From Sapria himalayana (Eukaryota; Streptophyta; Magnoliopsida; Malpighiales; Rafflesiaceae), in NCBI GenBank assembly GCA_029783825.1, contig JAREIK010018712.1:1-64000 (forward strand): 64,000 bases of DNA, given 5' to 3'. The notes under the pieces were generated by a model. The model made no database searches. It was given only the letters and a program-made list of their open reading frames with translations, and was not told the DNA's origin. Of this stretch, positions 34,740 through 44,339 are shown piece by piece. The stretch's first letter is position 1; the number at the start of each line of letters is the position of its first letter. A program made the translations under genes and the position numbers.

Positions 34740-34950
34740 AATCAATTATATGCAGCAGTTGTAGTTACATCACTACATCATAAACTTTATCTAGCAGTTT
34801 ATGAAATGATTATCCATGTGAGGTGATACAATTTGGATTTTTTGTGCAACAATTTTAAATCGCTATAAAACCATTGCTATACAAGGCTTAGTGCACGGTT
34901 AAGTAACCGCTACTTGGGAACCACTACATATGAACAGACATGTTATAGTG
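34740..34950 (-). mobile_element. Possible second CACTA-type terminus
   Basis: On the - strand from 34950 the sequence starts CACTATAACATGTCTG. It is followed by AGTGGTTCCC, AGCGGTTACTTAACCG and ATAGCGATT words that look like CACTA subterminal repeats. A forward CACTACATCATAAAC lies at about 34772. It may be a tiny deletion derivative or one end of another element. No target duplication found. Confidence 0.35.
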
Positions 34951-34959
34951 TAAAATAAA

Positions 34960-36130
34960 AATATAATTAATATTTTTTCTAATGGTTTTTTTTATAATAT
35001 ATTTGGTAAAAATTTATATTTATATTTTAAAGTATGATTATGATTATTTAAATAAATATGATTACAAAATTAAAATTTATTTATTTATTTAATATTTAAC
35101 ATTAAATGATAAATAATTTATTTTTAATTCTATGCTTTAATCTGTATATATATATATATATTAATTTTTAAATTATGTGATTGTGTTGTTTTTTGTGACA
35201 ATTTTAAAAGCTCTTTTAAAATTTTTAAAATTCTTAATTTTAGGTTTGGCTGAAAAAAGCTCGTGCTTATATAAGTTCTAGATTTTCAACCATCAGATCA
35301 GAATATTCGGACATCCTTGTTGAAGGTTGCACTCCAAAAAATGATATTAATCCAGATTTAATGTTAAAAAAATTAAGCTTATATTAGCTCAAGCTTACTG
35401 TAGTATTAAACCATGTTTCAAAAAAAAAAAGAGATTCCATAAAAATTGGATTTTTTCGAAAAATAAAATATGATATGATTTGATAATTATTAACATCCAT
35501 TATAATGAGTGAAATGTTAAGATTGACACACATATAGAGGACTTTAACTTAATATGTTGAGATATATATGGACTTTGTAGATATATAATCTAGAGGGCCC
35601 CTTGAATTAACTTTCAAGCATTTGTGTGAATAGTCGAGATGAGTGCATGATGGCTTGGACACCCCATGCATGTTTATAAAAAATGAAAGAAAAATATGTT
35701 CGTATATTCTCTGCAAAGAAAAATATCTAACATATTGGTCGGTTATATAATGTTTATAATTTATGTTATTTAATAATTTTTATTTATTTATTAATTATTA
35801 TTATTATTTAATGATTGAAAGCACTTGAGGGGGAAAGAATCTTATAGGTCATGCTCCATTATTTAAAATTTTATTCTTCTTCTTCATTCCAAATGAGTAT
35901 AATCCTTCACTTCACTTCAAATTCATCAAAAGTTTAAAAATAAATATGTGATAGTTCAATAATAATTTTTATGAGATTTCTCTTTAACATTTCATGACAT
36001 GTCCAATTTTTTTTAAAGCAAATTAATTATTTTTAAAATAATTATATTTATAACTAAATAAATAAGAAAAATTAATGATTTTTTAAGAATATAAAAATAG
36101 AGATATATTAGTTATGACATCCCCTAAAAT
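34960..36130. other. Spacer within the CACTA element, one exon-like frame
   Basis: Mostly AT-rich and empty. At 35244-35387 a TTTTAG is followed by a 47-codon open + frame starting VWLKKARAYISSRF and including EYSDILVEGCTPKNDINPDL. I recognise no domain; it may be chance or a captured exon fragment. Confidence 0.3.
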
Positions 36131-36136
36131 AAAGAT

Positions 36137-36138
<2 letters not shown>

Positions 36139-36192
<54 letters not shown>
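36139..36192. repeat. (AT)27 microsatellite
   Basis: Uninterrupted AT run of about 54 bases. Confidence 0.95.
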
Positions 36193-36195
<3 letters not shown>

Positions 36196-36409
36196 AAGTT
36201 TAGAAATTTATATACCTCAAATGAACCATGTTTGAAAGTGATAATTTCTATAAAGATTGGGTTTTGGTGCAAAGAAATTAGGGACCTTAAATGATCCTTT
36301 ATATAAATGTTGATAGTTAATAGTTTACCTTGAATTACAAGTAAAATTTTAAGTTATCTTTGATAACATTCCTTAAAATTTATAATATATTACAAAACTA
36401 TTCAAAATC

Positions 36410-36591
36410 TATATCAAAATTGCAACAATATGGTTTGTTGCCAATCCATTGCAATTTTACAACGGCCAAATCCATTGCAATGCCGTCTCCAAGGATAGCG
36501 CCAAAGTTTCCCGCCATGTTTTACAATGGAAATGAATCTGTTGCAAACTTCAGTTGCAATTCTATTGTAAAATAGTTGCAATTCTATAATA
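36410..36591. repeat. Right subterminal TTGCAA repeat cluster of the CACTA element
   Basis: Words CATTGCAATTTTAC, GTTGCAAACTTC, GTTGCAATTCTA repeat here as in the left cluster. The cluster stops at the junction with copia RNase H sequence. Confidence 0.65.
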
Positions 36592-37750
36592 CCTAAGAAG
36601 AAATACCTAAGAAGATAAAAGAAATACCTAATAAGATACAAAACCCAATAATAGACTTGCAATCATTGGGATCATTGACATGATCAACATCATAGCATGC
36701 ATATAGCTCCAAAGAAGCGGTGGATGAAAGTACAAGACTATAAAAGACCTTTCGATTGAAGATATCTCAAATTATAAAGAACAACTACCCATTGAACTAT
36801 AGTAGTTGAAAAGAAATTGAATAACACCATGAATAACATAAGTGATATCATGAAGAATAATAACAAAATATACCAAGCTCCCAACAATACCATGATATAA
36901 TACACAATTTGACAAAGACACATCATCAAAAGAAGAATATTTTACATTATTCTCAGTGGAAGTATCAATAGTTTTATTATTAATAAGTATAACTCTTTCA
37001 AGAATATGTACAACATATTTTTATTGAAAAAAAAATAACCTCGATATGAGTATGCTATGTCAATACCCAAGAAATATCATTAAAAACCCAAATCCTTCAT
37101 TTTATAATTATTTAGACAAATTGTCTTCAAAATTGAAACATTATCAATGTCATCACTAGTAATAATCATTTCATCAATATACAAAGAAAAAATAATAAGA
37201 TCTATAATAACATATTGAACCAATAAAGCATGATCATGAATACTAATAATATATACAAGAGAAGAGATCACAATAAAGAATTTCTCAAACCAAGCATTAG
37301 GTGCTTGTTTAAGACCATATAATATTTTTTTTCAAGTCACAAGCATTACCAAAAGCATTAGAAAGAGCAAGAAGATGCTCCATATAAACTTTTTTATAGA
37401 GATCCTGATTTAATAAGGTATGTTAAATATCAAGTTGAGAAATACACCACTATCGAATTGAAGTTACCACAATGAGAGTATCAACATCAATCATTTTCAC
37501 AACATGATTAAATAGTCTCCTAATAATTTATACCATAATATTATATACCTAGTGAATATCCTTTTACTACCATGCTACCTTTGAAGTTCTCAAAAAAATA
37601 ATAATAATAATTAGTCTTAATCTTATATATCTTGTGACAACTAACAACACTCTTACGATAAGGTATATAAATCAAATTCCATGTATATGTCTCATGAAAT
37701 TAAAGAAAATTGCTCATTCATAGCTTTCTACCATTGTTGATCAAAAATGA
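36592..37750 (-). pseudogene. Outer copia: RT and N-terminal RNase H remnant
   Basis: Read on the - strand with many frame changes. About 37745-37500 holds the RT N-terminal region (KAMNEQFSLIS, later MVVKGYSLGI). KSLYGASSC-like and LKQAPNAW-like remains lie around 37300-37400. Frame 37271-37080 reads FSLYIDEMIITSDDIDN and NYKMKDLGF, the RT active-site region, with YIDE where YVDD is expected. From 36940 to 36770 is the D-I-T-Y-V-I-H segment before RNase H. At 36720-36600, LYACYDVDHVNDPNDCKS and IIGFCILLGISFI form the RNase H N-terminus. This half joins to 25547-25190 across the CACTA insertion. Confidence 0.75.
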
Positions 37751-37754
37751 CCTA

Positions 37755-38255
37755 TTTATAAGAAGAAGACTTAGAGAAACAATAAAGAGAATCTAACAAA
37801 AGAAGTAAAACAAGAAGAAAAATAAGAATAAGAAAAATCTAGTAGCTTAGTGGATTTACAAACATGTGTGGACTAACATAAAGGTGGATTTACAATTATT
37901 ATAAATTTGTTATGCTGCCAAATTTTATTGATTTGATAGTATTCTAAAAAGCTTATTGATAAGAATCTATTATCAATAAATATTTACAAGTATATGAGTT
38001 GTATAATTAGTAAAAAGGACTAATGACCATATTTCATTTCCATATAGATTGTATCAATCATTTGGTTAACCAATAGTGAGACAACACTACTCTAGTCAAG
38101 AAGATAAATTTAGATTTCAATAAGATTCTCAGATCTTTGGGTTTGTTCATTTTAATTCATATGATGTATTTTTAAATAGTTTTGTTTGTGTTGAGTTTGA
38201 ATATAGAACAAAAATTAGATTATTGTCAAAATGCTTATTTTTTCCTAATAGTATA
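37755..38255. other. AT-rich, probably decayed outer copia, no readable domain
   Basis: Expected position of the integrase-RT linker of the outer copia, but nothing is recognisable on either strand. Confidence 0.35.
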
Positions 38256-38274
38256 CACTATAGTCATCATTATT
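38256..38274 (+). repeat. 19-bp target duplication of the SINE, left
   Basis: CACTATAGTCATCATTATT, repeated exactly at 38456-38474, 200 bases away. Confidence 0.92.
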
Positions 38275-38455
38275 ATTATTTTTTGGATAACCAAGAGGTT
38301 CAGGACCCACTTACGTGGGCCCCTACATCCCCTTGGGCTCCCGGAGAACCGAGCAGGTAAGAATTCCCCAGTACCCCCCCTAGTGAGACATGAACTCGTG
38401 ACCTCCCGGTCATTGCCTGAGAGTCTTCACCAGCCAGCTCCCTTATGAGAAGGGT
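38275..38455 (-). mobile_element. SINE (tRNA-like), 181 bp, - strand
   Basis: GC-rich 181-bp insertion in AT-rich DNA, bounded by perfect 19-bp direct repeats, which is diagnostic of LINE-type retrotransposition. On the - strand it starts CCTTCTCATAAGGGAGC and ends in an A-rich (CCAAAAAATAATAATA) tail next to the duplication. Possible Pol III promoter boxes are TGGCTGGTGAAG (A-box-like, about 38436-38425) and GGTCACGAGTTCATGTC (B-box-like, about 38405-38389). No cloverleaf tRNA can be folded by eye. The + frame 38182-38448 crossing it is not a gene. The family is not identified. Confidence 0.85.
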
Positions 38456-38474
38456 CACTATAGTCATCATTATT
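38456..38474 (+). repeat. 19-bp target duplication of the SINE, right
   Basis: Identical to 38256-38274. Confidence 0.92.
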
Positions 38475-38669
38475 GATCCTATCCCAATGATAGTCCCTGC
38501 ATAGCTATCCCATTTTCTTTTTACCATCTAAACATCAAATCATTTTTACTCAAGGGTCATTCACAAGTTCATACCTGTTAGGTAACTTATTAATTATCAT
38601 TGTTGGTTATTTCACATGTACTTTCATATTCTTTAGCTTTGGGTGTCTTAATAACTTTAAAATAATGTG

Positions 38670-39175
38670 GACTTTGAAATCCTTAAAAGAATATTCTATA
38701 AAATTCTCACATTAATTGAGGTTTAATTCTTCTAAGACATATAATAAATCAATATGTAAAAGTATTCATATTTTTCGGCTTCATGAGAGTCACACTCACA
38801 ATGATTAATATACCTCACTTTTTAGTTTTGATTTATAGGTTTATCTTAGATATCATATTTAGATGGGTTATCACTTTTTTTCTACTATATGCGTGAGTGA
38901 GTCTCATAGTTCAACTATCATTGTCCACAATGACAACATGCACAAACTCACAAATAGTAAAACTCTAATTTTAGTTTTATATAATCACCAATTTCCTTAA
39001 TATTTATTCCACGACATAGATTAAGCATCACAATTAAATTTCAAAGTATCCATACACCATATAGATCAAAATAAATAAACTATAGACCTCATGACATTTT
39101 CATTGAATCCATGAATTACATCCTAGAGAGGGGTTTGAAGGTCGCACCCTTTAAATCTAGGTTTTAACTTTTGTC
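38670..39175. repeat. Degenerate direct repeat, left copy
   Basis: Aligns with about 40640-41150. Shared landmarks are AATATTCTATA/AATATTTTATA, GTAAAAG followed by a short gap and ATT, CACAATGATTAATAT, TATAGGTTTATCTT, GTGAGTCTCATA, CACTGTC/CATTGTC-type words and GGTTTGAAGG with AAATCTA. The 2-kb spacing suggests old LTRs or two dispersed copies. Confidence 0.55.
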
Positions 39176-39179
39176 TTGT

Positions 39180-40630
39180 TTCCTTTGCTTACTAGTGAAA
39201 CATCTAATAAGGGTGAAAATCATCATTGGGGTTGTTGCAATACTTGGAGAGCAGAATGATTCTCATTTATCTTTTTGTTTTTCTCCTTTTTTCTTTACTT
39301 CATGAATTCAAGCATTTTCTAAGTAGAAATGCATGTCTTTGAAATGATACCATGACTTTGGCTTTTGGTAACTTGAATTCAAAATCATTATGCTATAAAC
39401 TAGTCATAGATTTAGAATGCTCACTAAAATCTATCCTTCAAAATTCATGGCATTGGGAAATAGTTACAACTTTTGTAATAACTCTCTATATCAAAGTCAC
39501 AGCACTAAGACATGGCCATGACTTTATCTTCTCATGAGGAAAAAAATTAAGGCTTTGGAAATGGTTGCGACTTAAATATTGTCCTCTGTAATTCTTTATA
39601 GTGAATATTTATAGTGCTGGGAAGCAGTTGTGACTTTTGACTTAGGAATATTAAGTTTTAGTAATGATAAAGCCATGATAATAAGAAATGATCATGATTT
39701 TTACTACTATTGTAGTAATTGGATATTATGATATCAATTTTATGTCATAATCATTTACATATTATGAGATAAGTATGACCATAAATCCAAGATAATATTA
39801 TAGCCAAAATGAAAATGTTGAACAATAAAAGAACAATGCTAACAAGGTTATAGGAGTTATGGCATACAAAGATTGTTATGGCTAATTATGTCGCGATTTT
39901 GGCCAAGAATGAATAATGAAACTACTCAATAGAATTAACTATCATCATGTATCTAATTAACTCCAAAAACATAATGATTTCACCATTATTCATCATAATC
40001 CATCAAAATTGTTATTTCATAAAATCATTCTAATTATCACATATTTTTTTACTTGTACATTATCAAAATCCACCCAAATATACTAAAATATTTAGTATTT
40101 TACATACTAAACAAAAATCTCAAATGAAGCTTGAGGAAACACAAGTGATGAAGAAGCTTTGGATGTTCTAGAGACCATAGTGCTGGTACCTTCAATATAT
40201 TAGAACAAACACTATGAGTGGATAAACGTTTTATCATAAATCCTAGAAAAAAGATCAATATAAATAAGATCATATCTAGTCAAGTCATGAGTGTGGAAAA
40301 TGAAGTAGAATAGAAATGTATAAGTTCAAGAAAACCTTATAGGCAACTTCATCAATTTCTCTTGATAGTTGTTTCATGTGCACACTCTTCTTCTCTAGCA
40401 TCTAGTGTCATAAAGACCAAAGATTGATATGGTTTGTAAGTATTTACTCTTTTGGTTTTACAAGTACTATACCCACACAATTAAAATACACTTCCCTCAA
40501 AGTTCAACAGTGGGAACCATACAAGAAGAAGTAACTCATAAGGGGTTGTCACCATCTTTTGAGTCATTACATACTCACACATGTCCAATAGAATATTTGT
40601 CACCATCCTTCTCGGTGATGATGCAACTTC
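39180..40630. other. Non-coding, with a repeated GTYGYRACTT motif
   Basis: No gene recognised; the + frames at 39352 and 40429 have no domain. Between 39350 and 39720 the words GCCATGACTT, GGTTGCGACTT, AGTTGTGACTT and GTTACAACTT recur in the same orientation. Confidence 0.45.
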
Positions 40631-40639
40631 CACACTAAA

Positions 40640-41150
40640 GGTAAATCCCTTAGAAGAATATTTTATATAACATCAATCCAAATTTATAACTAGTTATTTT
40701 AAGACATTTATAATGGATTGACATGTAAAAGCATTTATGTTTATAGCTTTGTAAGTATCATACTCATAATGATTAATATCCCTAAATTTGAGTTTCAACA
40801 TATAAGTTTATCTTTTGCATCATAGTCATAAGGGTTGACTTCCTTCTGACCATATGTGAAAGTGAGCCTCATATTTATCTATCACTGTCTACCGTGACAA
40901 TCTCACAAAAACCCACCAATGTGCAAGTGAGCCCCATGGCTATATGTGGAAATCATAGTTTAGATCTAATTTAATAACCATCTATCAATATTCATAACAC
41001 AAAATAACTCAAACACATTCATTCATATATAAAAACTTTATCACATCACATATATTTAAATTACATAATCCCCAGACCCATACTATTTTGGTATAAATTC
41101 CTAAATCTATTCTAAAGTTGGGTGGTTTGAAAGGTGTACCTAAATCTATA
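40640..41150. repeat. Degenerate direct repeat, right copy
   Basis: See the copy at 38670-39175; the right copy is shorter at its 3' end. Confidence 0.55.
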
Positions 41151-41559
41151 ATTATACCTAAATCTATTTTGGTATAATCCCCAGAAATATTTTCTTTTTT
41201 TAGACAGAATCGCTCTTTTAAAAAGGTGTCTTAAAATACATAATGAAATAGAGATAATGAATGTAGTTTCTTATATATTTGTAGTAAGAAGTAGGAAGTC
41301 TGATGTATGTAATATTTTGTATCATACCTGATATTTGTTTTTTTATAGACATGATAAGCAGATAACAATTTAATCCAAGATAAGAATATTGGATAATAGT
41401 AAAATACATAATTAAGTATCTAAAAAGAATAAGAACTAGAGAGTATATGTTAGTGTATCAAGTATATAATTTTGTATCCCATAGAGTATTCAAACTCAAA
41501 ATTTTAATTAAATGAGAATTTGAGAAAATTCACTCCGGGTTGTGTTTACATTGACTAGT

Positions 41560-41975
41560 GAATTCATATGATAAAGGAGTATTAAGCAATTATGTTTTGA
41601 TGATTTAATTAAGGAGTTTGATTATGTGACAGTTGTAAAAGAAAACAAAGTGGCTGTATGATTCAGGATTTTATGACTAATCTAGGAGTTATTATCTTTG
41701 TCCAACTATCTTTTATATTTTATTGTGATAATAGTGAAATAGTTGTAAATTTAAAGAAACTTAAACTCACATAAATATGAAATACATCAAGTATAAATAT
41801 TATTTAATAAGAGATCTTATGAAAAGAAGAAACATGGTGGTGACAAAAGTAGATTTGATTTCAACTTGGTTGATACTTTTACAAAAAACCTTCCTGCAAA
41901 AGCTTTTGATAGACATTTGGAAATGATGAAAGTCATACGTGTAGCATCATGGCTTTGAGTTTAAGTTGAAGATTA
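41560..41975 (+). pseudogene. Copia pol 3' end remnant (+ strand)
   Basis: Across several frames: TVVKENKVAV (after the RNase H catalytic Glu), FIVIIV (at the CDN motif), KYKYYLIRDLMKRRNMVVTK and then DFNLVDTFTKNLPAKAFDRH followed by a short LEMM stretch. This is the C-terminal RNase H and pol tail (HLIREIV...VDPFTK...LPAK-F--HLE) of a copia of a different lineage from the inner copia at 27363-31992. A TTGTTAAATGAGC at about 42061 could be the start of its 3' LTR; this is unproven. Confidence 0.65.
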
Positions 41976-41979
41976 TTGA

Positions 41980-43785
41980 AATAGATTTATGCTAAAAGGC
42001 ATTTCATATTGTTGTTTCTTTTTTTTTTATTGATATTTTTTTTTATTTCAAAATAAAAAATTGTTAAATGAGCTCAATTGATGAAAATGTATATGTTCTT
42101 TATTCAATACTATAGGTTATTTGGTGTGTAGAGTTTGACTTGTGCACAAAAAATAAAATTATCAATTCTTTTAGAATGTAAATTTATTCACAATATAGAT
42201 AAAGTTGAACAACCTATCATTAAGATTGAAGTACTAGATTTCAGTATGATCTTGACTATGATAAAGAGTAAAATTTTAATTTTTAGTAATAATATACTTG
42301 AGTGTATTAAACGATATCAATATGGTGTAATTATATTGTATTGACTTATAAAATAAAATATACCATTATCATAGTAATGGTGATTGACATGAGTGATATA
42401 TCTTTGCTTTGAGATCTTATAGATGTGGCTTTTTTGATATATCCGGGATGTGGCTTGTTGAGATATTTATCTATCTCAGACACTAGATACTTTGTGGAAG
42501 AAACCTTATGCATATAGTATGATCTTTTTTTCATTTCATAGTGATTTTCTTAATAGACTTTTTTGGTTATTTCATTATCATGGTTTATTGGGATTCTTTT
42601 GAGAATTCACCTACCCCATAATATTTTTCTCTTAGCAATATATTTTTCATGTTGAATATTGATATTGGGAGATACTTATATGCTAGTTTTCTTCTTGTTT
42701 GCAATACTCATAAGTAGATTGGTTTTTAGAAGAAGATGAGATATCAACATAATATATTTAATCATTTCTAGTTCTCATAAAAATTGATGATATTGTTTTT
42801 AAGATAACTGTACATCAAAAGATTAATTTACTTGTTGAATTTGATTAACTAACTTATGTTCATACAAGAAGCTTGAAAGTTAGATGGTTGAAACATAAGT
42901 GAATCTTAGAGTCTAGTTGATTGAGATTAAACATCAACTTCATTTTTATATTGCTATATAGAAAAGTTAAGGTGAACTATTTAATATCTCATTTCTTAGG
43001 GATCATCATACTTTAATCTTAGTTATGATTATTTTTTTTATTTTCACTTAATAATATTGGGATACTCAATTTTATTTGTAATGGTGTAACAATTATTGGT
43101 TAGTGATATGTTATCTTGTATAAAATGTATGTTTTTATCTATAAAGTTTATGATATTACCCTTCAGCTTTTTTTTAAAGCTAATAGTATGTGTAAGTAAG
43201 TATTCACTGTGAAGTTTAAATTTGATAGAAAGATTGATCAACTTATGATAAAAAATGTGAAAGACCAAAATTATGAAATATATCTTTTAGTGTGAGGTAC
43301 GAGAGAAGTTAATATATCGATAGTATTACTCTTGAAATTTTTAGAGGTTGTGTCTGATGAGTTTTAACTCAAGACTTGTTATTTTTAGACGAAAATACTT
43401 ATTATCATATTAAAATATGACTTCTAATTAATACATACAATACGACACATGAAATTCACAAGTAAGTCTAATGTATTAAACTTTATGTAATCGCACACAG
43501 ACTTTATACATACATATAAACTAATTTTTAGGATTACTTTTCCTTAATATCGTTAAAGTTGGGATATTTGTAGTTTTTGGGATAATTTTGCTTTTATGAC
43601 TACCAATTGATGCACTTCACTTTTTGTTTTTTTCCATGTGATTGATGTAGTAGTTGGATTTGAGGTCTTGGATGTAAATTCATTAATGTGAATTGTTCAG
43701 CACTTAACATATCAGAATTTTAGGTTATTTAGCAGTTAGATCTTTGTGTAGTTATACTTTTTTTAGTGTTTATTGAAAAGATTTT
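41980..43785. other. AT-rich, possible LTR remains, no gene
   Basis: May contain the decayed LTR of the preceding copia remnant. Short open frames at 42135, 42346 and 43044 have no recognisable domain. Confidence 0.4.
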
Positions 43786-43794
43786 ACTAAATCT

Positions 43795-44330
43795 TGATGG
43801 TATCAATTGGGCTGGATAGTCTAGGCATTGCCCTCGGCACAACATAATCTAAAATCATGCTTGGTTTTGGGCTGTGTCATCCCATGACATAGCTCGTGCC
43901 GTGTTGGGCAGGTGCAAGTCATGTCTCATGTCGGGTCAGGCATAACTCGTGTGTGTACCTAGTACCATGATTCACTTGCTTGATGCCTCGGGACTAGCTA
44001 TGATCGGGTTCGAGTCATGGGTCTAGTCCCATTATGTGACTTCCTGATGGAGTAATTTTTTTTTAAAACAGTCACATGAGCTGGATATCACTTATGTAAC
44101 CAGTCACATTTGGGTGGTTTTTTTTTAAAATACTGGTTCTTGCTATCACAAATTGGTCCGACACAACTCTGCAATTTGTGGGCCAACCATGTGCTAGGCT
44201 GCTAGCCTAGTTCTTGTGCCAGACACGACATTGCAAGCCTCCCATGTCGTGCCCATCAATCCATGGTGGCACGATTGTGTCATACTGTAATGCGCCATAC
44301 CGGTATGGCACAATTCATTTGATACATTTA
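43795..44330. mobile_element. hAT-like MITE, ~536 bp
   Basis: Left end TGATGGTATCAATTGGGC and right end ATTCATTTGATACATTTA are imperfect inverted repeats of the same type as the right end of hAT 2 (CATTTGATACATCTA). The flanking 8-mers CTAAATCT (43787-43794) and TTAAATTT (44331-44338) differ only at two C/T sites, fitting an aged 8-bp duplication. The interior is GC-rich with GGCACAA, TCGTGCC and GGGTCAGGC words. It encodes nothing convincing; the - frame 44478-44194 is incidental. Probably mobilised by a relative of the two larger hAT elements. Confidence 0.65.
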
Positions 44331-44339
44331 TTAAATTTT

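Larger units (their letters stand above)
25548..36591 (-). mobile_element. CACTA (En/Spm) element, ~11 kb including a nested copia
   Basis: Ends are degenerate: the left reads CTCTACAATGG (expected CACTACAA...) and the right, on the - strand, TATTATAGAATTGC. Both ends carry clusters of TTGCAA/ATTGCAAT words (25560-26160 and 36410-36590), typical of CACTA subterminal repeats. Inside, on the - strand, are remnants of the two usual genes: a TNP2 transposase (about 33300-31993) and a Transposase_24/TnpA-like gene (about 27250-26350). The 27363-31992 copia is inserted between them. Without it the element is about 6.4 kb, short for a full CACTA, and the C-terminal half of TNP2 is missing. Flanking sequences belong to one split copia RNase H. 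No 3-bp target duplication can be demonstrated. Confidence 0.7.

Noticed and set aside
38380..38440. A tRNA gene in the GC-rich insertion
   Set aside because: Box-like words exist but I could not form acceptor and T arms; the A-tail and 19-bp duplications indicate a SINE.
38182..38448. 88-codon + frame with RGPLHPLGLPENRAG
   Set aside because: Most of it is the antisense of the SINE; the target duplications explain the insertion.
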